From: Myxococcales bacterium
Lineage (GTDB): Bacteria; Myxococcota; Myxococcia; Myxococcales; JAKAPL01
DNA length: 35,570 bases
Direction: 5' to 3'
Assembly: GCA_021783235.1 (NCBI GenBank)
Contig: JAJXUD010000048.1
Coordinates: forward strand, 1 to 35,570
A program made the translations under genes and the position numbers. Positions 14,246 to 21,130 of this stretch are shown here, piece after piece (the first letter of the stretch is position 1; the number at the start of each line of letters is the position of its first letter). The notes under the pieces are model-generated. The model was not told the origin of the DNA and ran no database searches. It was given only the letters and a program-made list of their open reading frames with translations.

Positions 14246-15610
14246 TCACGGGTGGGCGGCCGCCTCCTCCGCGCCGAGCCGCCGGACGAACCAGTCGGCG
14301 GCGAGCCGGGCGACCTCGTCCAGCGCGCCGGCCTCCTCGAAGAGGTGGGTCGCGCCGGGCACGATGACGATGGACTTCTCGCACGGGAGCCGCCTCAGCG
14401 CCCGCTCGTTCAGCTCGATGACCTCGAGGTCGTCGCCGCCGACGATGAGGAGGGTGGGGGAGAAGACGCGCTCGAGCGCCTCGCCCGCGAGATCCGGCCG
14501 GCCGCCGCGCGAGACCACGGCCGCGACGCTGCTCGGCCGCATCGCGGCGGCGACCAGCGCGGCGGCGGCGCCGGTGGACGAGCCGAAGTAGCCGAGGCGA
14601 AGCGACGCGAGCGAGCGCTCGCGCAGGAGCCAGTCGGTGGCGGCACCGAGCCGCTGGGCAAGGAAGCCGATGTCGAAGCGGAGCCGCGCGTCGATCTCGT
14701 CCTCGAGCTCCTCGCGCGCCGTCAGGAGGTCGAAGAGGAGCGTCGCGAGCCCGGCCTCCCCGAGCGCCCGGGCCACATAGCGGTTGCGCGGGCTGAAGCG
14801 GCTCGAGCCGCTGCCGTGAGAGAAGAGGACGATCCCGTGGGCGCCCCGGGGGACGCGCAGGTTTCCGGGGAGCGTGACCGCTCCGGCCTCGATGCGGATC
14901 TCGCGCTCCTCCACGCCCGAAGCCGGCACGCCCGCGGAGGCCTTGGCCGGCGAGGCCCGCGCGGACTGGCGCTCCCGCCGCGCCCGGTCGAGCAGCGCGA
15001 TGACCTCGTCGTCGGTCACCTGATCGAACTGGTCGTACCAGGAGCCGATGGCCCAGAGCGCCGGAGGCAGCTCGAGGCAGACCAGCTCGTCGGCCTCCCG
15101 CTCGAGCCGCTCGGCGGTCTCCGCGGCGGCAATCGGCGTGGCGACGACGATTCGCCCGGCGCCGAGGCCGCGAAGCGCTCGGATGGCGGCCCGGACGGTT
15201 CCTCCCGTGGCGACGCCGTCGTCGACGAGGAGAACGGTCCGGGCGGTCAGATCGGGCAGCGGCCGGCCCTTGCGGTAGCGGCGCACCCGCCGCTCGACCT
15301 CATCGCCCTCGCGCGAGACGATCCGCTCCACGTCGCCCGGGCTCGCCCCCACCGCCCCCACGAGCGCCGGGTCGAGGAAGAGCGCGCCGCCCTCGGCGAT
15401 GGCCCCCATCCCGAGCTCCGGCTGGTAGGGGGCGCCGACCTTGCGGACCACCAGGACGTCGAGCGGAGCCCCGAGCGCGCGCGCGACCTCGAATCCCACC
15501 GGGACCCCGCCTCGCGGCAGCGCTAGCACGATCGGCCGCAGGGCCCGGTAGCGCTCGAGCGCAGCGGCCAGCCGAACGCCCGCCTCGGATCGATCGAGGA
15601 ACCGTTCCAT
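14246..15610 (-). CDS. Phosphoribosyltransferase-dienelactone hydrolase fusion
   Basis: A 454-residue two-domain protein. The N-terminal part (1-220) is a type I phosphoribosyltransferase: ALPRGGVPVG, VRKVGAPYQPELGMGAIAE and the PRPP loop VLLVDDGVATGGT at about 126-138. After a Ser/Ala linker (about 235-255), the C-terminal part (260-454) is an alpha/beta hydrolase of the dienelactone type. It has the oxyanion strand VLFSHGSGSS, the nucleophile elbow GSSTG (Ser in YFGSSTGAA), Asp in VGGDDLEVIE and His in PGATHLFEE. Both active sites look complete. Known fusions of this kind have no defined substrate. The start at 15610 is the family start (MERFLDR), upstream codons being low complexity. It faces the PRPP-synthetase-like gene. 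Confidence 0.9.
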   Translation of the reverse strand: MERFLDRSEAGVRLAAALERYRALRPIVLALPRGGVPVGFEVARALGAPLDVLVVRKVGAPYQPELGMGAIAEGGALFLDPALVGAVGASPGDVERIVSREGDEVERRVRRYRKGRPLPDLTARTVLLVDDGVATGGTVRAAIRALRGLGAGRIVVATPIAAAETAERLEREADELVCLELPPALWAIGSWYDQFDQVTDDEVIALLDRARRERQSARASPAKASAGVPASGVEEREIRIEAGAVTLPGNLRVPRGAHGIVLFSHGSGSSRFSPRNRYVARALGEAGLATLLFDLLTAREELEDEIDARLRFDIGFLAQRLGAATDWLLRERSLASLRLGYFGSSTGAAAALVAAAMRPSSVAAVVSRGGRPDLAGEALERVFSPTLLIVGGDDLEVIELNERALRRLPCEKSIVIVPGATHLFEEAGALDEVARLAADWFVRRLGAEEAAAHP

Positions 15611-15783
15611 GGCCTCTCCCCGCGGGGGCCCGATCTCGCCCGGGGTCCCGCTGTGTCTCCAGGGAACAAGCTGGCCACGCGCTGCTGGTTTACCAGTGAA
15701 CGGCCCGCCGGCCGGGCGAAAGTCCTTTACTCGGGGGAGCGGCCGGGAATAGTGCTCTTCGTCCGTCCACGGAGGGTAACGAC

Positions 15784-16365
15784 ATGAAGAAGCTCCTGAT
15801 CCTCGCCGCCGCCGCCGCATTCTCGGCCTGCGCCTGCGCCGCGAGCGCCCGGGCCGCCGAGGCGAAGCCTGAGGCCAAGAAGGCCGCGAAGAAGAAGGGC
15901 GCCGAGCCCGTCGCCGCGACCGTGGGCGAGAAGAAGAGCGCGAAGTGGAGCGACACCACCGAGAAGGCCGCCGCGACCCCCGAGCAGAAGGCGGTCCTCA
16001 AGCACGGAAAGGCGACCAGCGTGACCGGCGAGCTGGTCGAGGTCTCCTGCTTCCTGCAGCTCGGCAAGCGCGGCGAGAAGCACGTCCCGTGCGGCACGAA
16101 GTGCATCCAGAACGGCCAGCCGATGGGCATCGTCGACGACAAGGGGACGCTCTACGTGCTCTTTGCCGAGGCGCACGACCCGCGCCGCGACGGGCAGGTC
16201 GATCTCAAGGCGACGTTCCTGCCGCTGCTCGCGAAGCGGGTGACCGTGAGCGGCATGGCCGAGGAGCACAAGGGCGTCCACGCGCTCTACGTCGACACGG
16301 GCGCGCTCGGGGCTCCGGCCGCGCCGGCCCCCGCCCCCGCGGCGCCGACCCCCGCGACCCCCTGA
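15784..16365 (+). CDS. Small exported protein with a three-Cys OB-like domain
   Basis: A 193-residue exported protein. The signal peptide (MKKLLILAAAAAFSACACAASARA) is followed by a Lys/Ala-rich linker (about 25-75). A compact domain follows at about 80-170: TGELVEVSCFLQLG, KHVPCGTKCIQNGQPMGIVDDKGTLYVLFAE and RVTVSGMAEEHKGVHALYV. The Cys in VSCFL and the CGTKC pair are the striking residues; the order of strands suggests an OB-fold that may hold a metal or disulphide. Related uncharacterised proteins exist in several phyla. The tail is Pro/Ala-rich. GGAGGG before the ATG supports the start. It is divergent from the fusion gene, 173 bp away. Confidence 0.75.
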   Translation: MKKLLILAAAAAFSACACAASARAAEAKPEAKKAAKKKGAEPVAATVGEKKSAKWSDTTEKAAATPEQKAVLKHGKATSVTGELVEVSCFLQLGKRGEKHVPCGTKCIQNGQPMGIVDDKGTLYVLFAEAHDPRRDGQVDLKATFLPLLAKRVTVSGMAEEHKGVHALYVDTGALGAPAAPAPAPAAPTPATP

Positions 16366-16439
16366 CGCCGCGCCGGCGCCCGGTGGGTTCGGGGGCCGGC
16401 ACGCGCGACCCCGCCGTACCGGTCGCCGCTGCACGGCCC

Positions 16440-16445
16440 TAGCTT
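16440..16445 (+). promoter_or_regulatory. -10-like TAGCTT before the FG-GAP gene
   Basis: TAGCTT (16440-16445) ends seven bases before the GTG at 16453. The seven bases TGGGGGC could also serve as a poor ribosome binding site, but the spacing to a -10 box fits a leaderless start. Confidence 0.35.
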
Positions 16446-16452
16446 TGGGGGC

Positions 16453-17547
16453 GTGCGGCTCGCCCTCGCCCTCCTCGCGGTGGGTCTCCTCGGTTCGCCG
16501 GCCGTGCGCTCTCGCGTCTGGGCGCCCGAGGGTTGGCGCCGGCTCGATCTGCCGGCGGGGCTCGTCCCGTCGTGCGTCCTCGCCGTCGACGTTCGGCGTC
16601 GCGGCCTCCCCGACGTCGTGGTCACCGACGCGGCCTCGGACGACCTGCGGCTCTTGCTGGCGCAGGGCGGCGGTCGCTTCGGGCCGGCCGTCACGCTGAG
16701 GACCGGACTCGGCCCCATGGCGGTCGCGGCCGGCAACCTCGACGGGAGCGGCCGGCCCTCCCTCGCGGTCGCGACCCGGCTCGGGACGCTCACGCTCTTC
16801 GAGCCGGCGAAGCCCAACGGCTTCGCGCCGCGCCGCGACGTGCTCGCGGGGAACGTGGCCACCGACGTGGCGCTCGCCGATGTGAACGGCGACGGCTTCA
16901 CCGACGCCGTCGTCGCCGACCCCGGAGTCGGCGCCATCGAGCTCCTGCTCGGGGACGGGAGGGGCCAGCTCCGGCTGTCGGCCCGGGTCCCGGTGATGCC
17001 CGGGATCTCCCGGCTCGGCGCCGCCGATCTGAACCGGGACGGCCGCGCCGACGTCGTGGCGCTCGACCCTGCGATGCTGTCGATCTCGGTCCTCCTCGGC
17101 CGGCCCGACGGCACGCTCGAGCTGCGGCGCGACTTTCCGGCGGGTCCACCCCCGACCGCGCTCGCGCTCGCCGACCTCGACGGCGACGGCTTCGTCGACG
17201 CCGTGGTGACGAACGGCGGGACCGACAGCTTCCAGATCCTCTACGGCGACGGCCGCGGCGGCTTCTCGGCGCCGCGGCAGCTCCTCACCGGCCTCTTCCC
17301 GAGCGCGGTGGCCGTGGGCGATTTCGATCTCGACGGCCGTCCAGACCTCGCCATCGCGAGCGGCGCGCTGAACAGCGTCTGGCTCTACCGCAACCTCGGC
17401 GGCCGCCGCTTCGCCGATCCCGTCACGCTGCTCACGGGCCTCGGACCCGCCTGGCTCTCGGTGGGCGACCTCGACGGCGACGGCCGCCCGGATCTCGCGG
17501 TGGCGGACGCGCGCGGCAACAGCCTGACGCTCCTGTTGCAGCGCTGA
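16453..17547 (+). CDS. Exported seven-repeat FG-GAP/VCBS propeller protein
   Basis: A 364-residue exported protein. After a signal peptide (VRLALALLAVGLLGSPAV) there are seven FG-GAP/VCBS-type repeats of about 46 residues. Calcium loops of the D-x-D/N-x-D-G-x2-D type are clear in five (DVNGDGFTD, DLNRDGRAD, DLDGDGFVD, DFDLDGRPD, DLDGDGRPD) and degenerate in the first two (VRRRGLPD, NLDGSGRPS). Each repeat continues with a V(V/L)LLG-type strand. The whole should fold as one seven-bladed beta-propeller of the integrin alpha type, stabilised by calcium and used for binding. No extra enzyme domain is present. GTG start. Confidence 0.88.
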   Translation: MRLALALLAVGLLGSPAVRSRVWAPEGWRRLDLPAGLVPSCVLAVDVRRRGLPDVVVTDAASDDLRLLLAQGGGRFGPAVTLRTGLGPMAVAAGNLDGSGRPSLAVATRLGTLTLFEPAKPNGFAPRRDVLAGNVATDVALADVNGDGFTDAVVADPGVGAIELLLGDGRGQLRLSARVPVMPGISRLGAADLNRDGRADVVALDPAMLSISVLLGRPDGTLELRRDFPAGPPPTALALADLDGDGFVDAVVTNGGTDSFQILYGDGRGGFSAPRQLLTGLFPSAVAVGDFDLDGRPDLAIASGALNSVWLYRNLGGRRFADPVTLLTGLGPAWLSVGDLDGDGRPDLAVADARGNSLTLLLQR

Positions 17548-17631
17548 CCCTGCGGGCGAGGCTGCCCGGGGAAGGGGCGAGCGACGCCGTGGCGCCCAAG
17601 CCTTCGCGCGGACCGTCGCCGGCGCGCGCGG

Positions 17632-18768
17632 TCACTTGCCGGCCGTGGCCTCCGGCGCGAGCCATTGCGATGGGTCGAGCGCCTCGCCGTGGTGGCGGAT
17701 CTCGAAGTAGAGGTAGGGCCCCTTGAGGCTGCCGGTCGCCCCGAGGGTGCCGAGCCGGTCGCCGGTCTCGACGAGATCGTCGGGCTGCCGGTCCATCGTC
17801 GCGAGGTGGGCGAAGAGCGTGTAGAAACCGTCGCCGTGGTCGACGATGAGGAGGTTCCCGTAGCCGGAGAGCCAGCCCGCGTGGACCACCCGGCCGCGGT
17901 GGACGGCGAGGATCTGGGTCCCCTCGGGGGCGCGCAGGTCGATCCCTTTCTGCAGGGTCACGGTACGCCAGCGGGGATTGTAGATCTGACCGAAGCCGAC
18001 CTCGACGGAGCCCGCGCAGGGGCGAGGGAGCCTTCCCTTCTCGCGCGCAAAGTCCGTGCTCTCCATTCGCAGCGGGGGCAGCGCGGAGACGACCGCCGCG
18101 AGCCGGGCCTGGGCCGCCTTCAGCTCGGCGGCGGCCTTCTGGTGCAGGCCGCGCTCGTCCCGGACGGCGGCGAGCAGCGCGGCGTGGCGGGAGCGGCGCG
18201 CCGCGGCCTCGGCGCGCGCGGCCTTGGCCGCCGCCGAGCGCTGAGCGAGATCGCGGGCGAGCCCGGCGACCCGGTCGCGCTCGGCGCGGGCGTGCTTCAG
18301 ATCGGCGAGGCAGCCGCGCGCCTGGCCAAGCTCGGCGCCGAGGATCCGCTCGAGCTCCGACTGCCGGCGCGCCGCCTCCTGGATCGAGCGGGCGTCGAGG
18401 ACGAGGTCGAGCCGCCGCTCGGCCGAGAGTCGCTGCCAGACGCGCAGCCGGGGTCCGAGCCGCCGCAGCTCGTCCTGGGCGCGCCGCTCGGCGTCGGCCT
18501 CGGATTGGCGGGCGCTCTCGAGGTCGGCCTCGGCCTTCCGCTCGAGCTTCTCGGCCGAGATGGCCGAGGCGGTGGCCGCGGCCTCGGCCCGCTCGGCGTC
18601 GTCGAGCGCGCCGAGGAGCGAGACCTCCTCGTGGCCAAGCCGCTCGACGTCGAGCTGCTCCTGCCGGAGCTCGTCGGTGACGGCGCGGAGGCGGTCGCGC
18701 GCCCCCGCGCCGGGCGGCTGCGCGGCCCCGAGGAGCGCGGCGACGCCGAGCGCGGCGAGGGGGCTCAT
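17632..18768 (-). CDS. envC: EnvC-like murein hydrolase activator with degenerate LytM domain
   Basis: A 378-residue exported protein. The signal peptide (MSPLAALGVAALLGAAQPPGAGA) leads into a long coiled coil (about 25-240, rich in Ala/Glu/Arg heptads). A C-terminal LytM/M23 domain follows (about 255-370). Active LytM enzymes need H-x3-D and H-x-H zinc ligands. Here the first reads QKGID (Gln273) and the second YLYFEIR (Tyr352, Tyr354), while FAHLA keeps one His. E. coli EnvC has the same loss (SLYFEIRRQG) and works by activating amidases under FtsEX control. The start overlaps the ftsX stop by four bases (ATGA), and the operon order ftsE-ftsX-envC confirms the assignment. Confidence 0.9.
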   Translation of the reverse strand: MSPLAALGVAALLGAAQPPGAGARDRLRAVTDELRQEQLDVERLGHEEVSLLGALDDAERAEAAATASAISAEKLERKAEADLESARQSEADAERRAQDELRRLGPRLRVWQRLSAERRLDLVLDARSIQEAARRQSELERILGAELGQARGCLADLKHARAERDRVAGLARDLAQRSAAAKAARAEAAARRSRHAALLAAVRDERGLHQKAAAELKAAQARLAAVVSALPPLRMESTDFAREKGRLPRPCAGSVEVGFGQIYNPRWRTVTLQKGIDLRAPEGTQILAVHRGRVVHAGWLSGYGNLLIVDHGDGFYTLFAHLATMDRQPDDLVETGDRLGTLGATGSLKGPYLYFEIRHHGEALDPSQWLAPEATAGK

Positions 18769-19658
18769 ACCTTGAGGAAGCGGCCGACGGAGAGGCCGCT
18801 CGCGGCGAGCCCGAGGAGGGCGCCGAAGGTGGCGATGCCGGCGAGCAGCCGCCCGAGCGGGAGGGGCGAGGCCCCGAGCGACGCGAGGAGCGGGACCGCG
18901 ACCGCCGCCCGGGGCCAAGCCCAGAGCCACGCCCCGCCGAGGGCGAGCGAGGCGAAGGAGCCGCCCAGGGAGCCCTCGATGAGCCCCTCGACGAGAAAGG
19001 GGAGCCGGACGAAGGAGTCGGTGGCGCCGACGAGCTTCAAGATGCCGATCTCGTCGCGCCGCGCGTAGACGGCGAGCCGGAAGGTGTTCGAGACGAGGAT
19101 GACCGTGGTGGCGACGACGACGCCGAAGAGGGCGAGCCCGGCGCGCCGCAGCCAGGCGAGCAGCCGGACCGCGGGGCCAATCCACTGGGAGCCGTCGTCG
19201 ACGTCGGCGACGCCCGGCAGCGCCCGCAGCTCGCCCGCGAGCGCGGCGAGGCGCGCGGGGTCGAGGCTCGGGACGGGGCGCACCACGGCGTCCCGCAGCG
19301 GGTTCTCGGGCAGGTCGTCGAGCACCGGGCCGACGTCCCCGAGGCTCTGGCGCAGCGCGGCCAGCGCCTGCCGCTTGTCGAGCAGCCGGGGCGGCGCCTC
19401 CGAGGAGGGCTCGCCGAGAGCCGCGAGCCGGCGGCTCACCTCGGCTCGCTCCGCGGGGGTCGCGGCGTCGTCCAGGTAGACGGTCAGCTCGAGATCGCGG
19501 CCCCACGACGAGAGCGCCCGCGCGGCCACCGCGCCCGCCGCGCCGAGGCTCCCCACCGCGAAGAGCGCGAGCGCGATGGTGGCCGTGGCGACCGCGGCGC
19601 CGAACGGTGACTCGCGCATCCCCTTGAGCGCCCGCCGAAAGACGTAGGGCAGGCTCAC
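18765..19658 (-). CDS. ftsX: Cell division ABC transporter-like membrane protein FtsX
   Basis: A 297-residue inner-membrane protein. It has a cytoplasmic start with VFRRALKGMRESPFG, TM1 at about 20-46 and a periplasmic domain at 47-170 with the typical strand LELTVYLDDAATPAE and an ECD ending VADVDDGSQWI. TM2 is at about 173-198, then the cytoplasmic coupling stretch RRDEIGILKLVGATDSFVRLPFLVEG, which is diagnostic of FtsX. TM3 and TM4 lie at about 221-249 and 271-292. FtsX transmits ATP-driven movements of FtsE to the periplasmic activator EnvC at the division site. Four-base overlaps with ftsE and envC give tight translational coupling. Confidence 0.96.
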   Translation of the reverse strand: MSLPYVFRRALKGMRESPFGAAVATATIALALFAVGSLGAAGAVAARALSSWGRDLELTVYLDDAATPAERAEVSRRLAALGEPSSEAPPRLLDKRQALAALRQSLGDVGPVLDDLPENPLRDAVVRPVPSLDPARLAALAGELRALPGVADVDDGSQWIGPAVRLLAWLRRAGLALFGVVVATTVILVSNTFRLAVYARRDEIGILKLVGATDSFVRLPFLVEGLIEGSLGGSFASLALGGAWLWAWPRAAVAVPLLASLGASPLPLGRLLAGIATFGALLGLAASGLSVGRFLKV

Positions 19659-20368
19659 CGCCGCTCCTCCCAGCTGCCGCGATCCGGGATGGCGGCCCGC
19701 CGGGAAGCCGAGCCGCTCTCCTCGAGGATCCGCCCCCGGTCCAGGGTGAGCGTCCGCTTCTGGTAGCGCTCGAGGAGGCTGTGGTCGTGGGTCGCGACGA
19801 GCACCGTGGTGCCGCGGACGTTGACGTCCGCGAGGAGGTTCATGATGTCGAGCGTGAGCGCCGGATCGAGGTTCCCGGTCGGCTCGTCGGCGAGGAGGAT
19901 GGCGGGGTCGTTGACGAGCGCGCGCGCGATGGCGACGCGCTGCTGCTCGCCGCCCGAGAGCCGCTGCGGGGGGTTCGCCGCCTTGTGCTCGAGCCCCACC
20001 GCCTCGAGCACCGCCATGACCCGGCGGCGGATCTCGCTCGACGAACGGCCGAGCACGTGGAGCGTCAGGGCGACGTTGTCGAAGACGGTGGCCGAGGGCA
20101 GCAGCTTGAAGTCCTGGAAGACCACGCCGATGTTGCGCCGCAGGTAGGGGATGGCCGACTCGCGGATGCGGGCGATGTTGCGCCCCGAGACGAGGATCTG
20201 CCCGCGGCTCGGCCTCTCGGCGCAGAAGATGAGCTTGAGGAGCGTGGTCTTGCCGGCCCCCGAGGCGCCGGTCAGGAAGACGAACTCCCCCTTGTCGACG
20301 TCGAGGTTGACGTCCACGAGGGCGGGCTGGCCCCGGTACTGCTTGTGGACGTGGAAGAGCTGGATCAC
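19655..20368 (-). CDS. ftsE: Cell division ATP-binding protein FtsE
   Basis: A 237-residue ABC ATPase. Walker A is GASGAGKTT (34-42). The Q-loop region reads [19 protein letters not shown], the signature is LSGGEQQR and Walker B is [12 protein letters not shown], with the switch His in [10 protein letters not shown]. It begins [20 protein letters not shown], a standard FtsE start. With FtsX it couples ATP hydrolysis to septal peptidoglycan splitting. The C-terminal tail after residue 215 ([20 protein letters not shown]) is longer than in E. coli. The gene follows the conserved unknown gene by 42 bp on the same strand. Confidence 0.97.
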   Translation of the reverse strand: MIQLFHVHKQYRGQPALVDVNLDVDKGEFVFLTGASGAGKTTLLKLIFCAERPSRGQILVSGRNIARIRESAIPYLRRNIGVVFQDFKLLPSATVFDNVALTLHVLGRSSSEIRRRVMAVLEAVGLEHKAANPPQRLSGGEQQRVAIARALVNDPAILLADEPTGNLDPALTLDIMNLLADVNVRGTTVLVATHDHSLLERYQKRTLTLDRGRILEESGSASRRAAIPDRGSWEERR

Positions 20369-20410
20369 GCGCGGCGGCGGAACCGGGGGCGGCAGCCCCT
20401 CGGCACCAGG

Positions 20411-20965
20411 CTATTGCTGCGTCTCGTCGTCACCCGACCCAGACAGGTAGCTCAGGATGATCTCGTCGAGGCTCTTCTCGCTGATGAGATCCTCGGCGAA
20501 GAGGGCGCCGGCGACGACGTCCGGCGCGGCCGCCGGCTCGGGCGGCTTCGGCGCCGGGGTCGGGGGGGCGGCCTGGGGGCTGGGCTCGGCGGGCGGCTCA
20601 TCGCCCACCGCGAGCTGGCCCGGCTGGAAGGCCCGTGCCCCACCGCCCTGCTCGCCCTCGTCGAAGGCGCCGCCCACGAGGTTGCGCAGCATCTCCTTGT
20701 GCTGCTCTTCCATCAGCTCGCGGACCAGCTTCTCGAGCTCCTCCGCCTTCAGCAGATCGGCGTAGGAGGTCTTCTTCGACGAGAGGATGTTCCCGCCCAC
20801 GAACAGGTGCGTGATGATGTGCGGGTTGTCGACGCCCGAGTCCTCGGTCTGGACGTGATAGACCTTCCCCTTGTGCTTGATGTTGTGGTTGAAGCCGACG
20901 ACCATCTTCTGGCCTGGCTTCTTGGGGGGGGCGGGCATCATCGGGCGGATCGAACCACCGCACAT
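20411..20965 (-). CDS. Conserved unknown protein leading the ftsEX operon
   Basis: A protein of up to 184 residues, first in the division operon. The N-terminal part (about 15-65) is compact and conserved-looking: QKMVVGFNHNIKHKGKVYHV, then QTEDSGVDNPHIITHLFVGGNILSSKKTSY. A helical stretch follows (ADLLKAEELEKLVRELMEEQHKEMLRNL), then a long Ala/Pro linker and a C-terminal peptide rich in acid and Ile/Leu (LFAEDLISEKSLDEIILSYL) that could be a docking helix. Similar proteins next to ftsE occur in myxobacteria as I recall; function unknown. Two in-frame ATGs at 20941/20938 (MMPAPPKKPG) are as likely as 20965, where only a weak AAGG precedes. Confidence 0.8.
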   Translation of the reverse strand: MCGGSIRPMMPAPPKKPGQKMVVGFNHNIKHKGKVYHVQTEDSGVDNPHIITHLFVGGNILSSKKTSYADLLKAEELEKLVRELMEEQHKEMLRNLVGGAFDEGEQGGGARAFQPGQLAVGDEPPAEPSPQAAPPTPAPKPPEPAAAPDVVAGALFAEDLISEKSLDEIILSYLSGSGDDETQQ

Positions 20966-21130
20966 TAGCCTTGGCGCGAGCGGGGAACAAGCCGCGGGCG
21001 GAGGGCCCGGTCGATGGGGGGACCCTTCGAGCCGTCCGCCCGCCTGGCCGGAGCTTTGACAGCGGCTCCCCCTGGGTGGAATCCTAGCCCTCGGCGGAAC
21101 TCAGCTCCATGCCCCGCCGGAGGTCTACCA

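Noticed and set aside
17665-19068. Long plus-strand frame opposite envC and ftsX
   Set aside because: Antisense to well-identified division genes with coupled starts.
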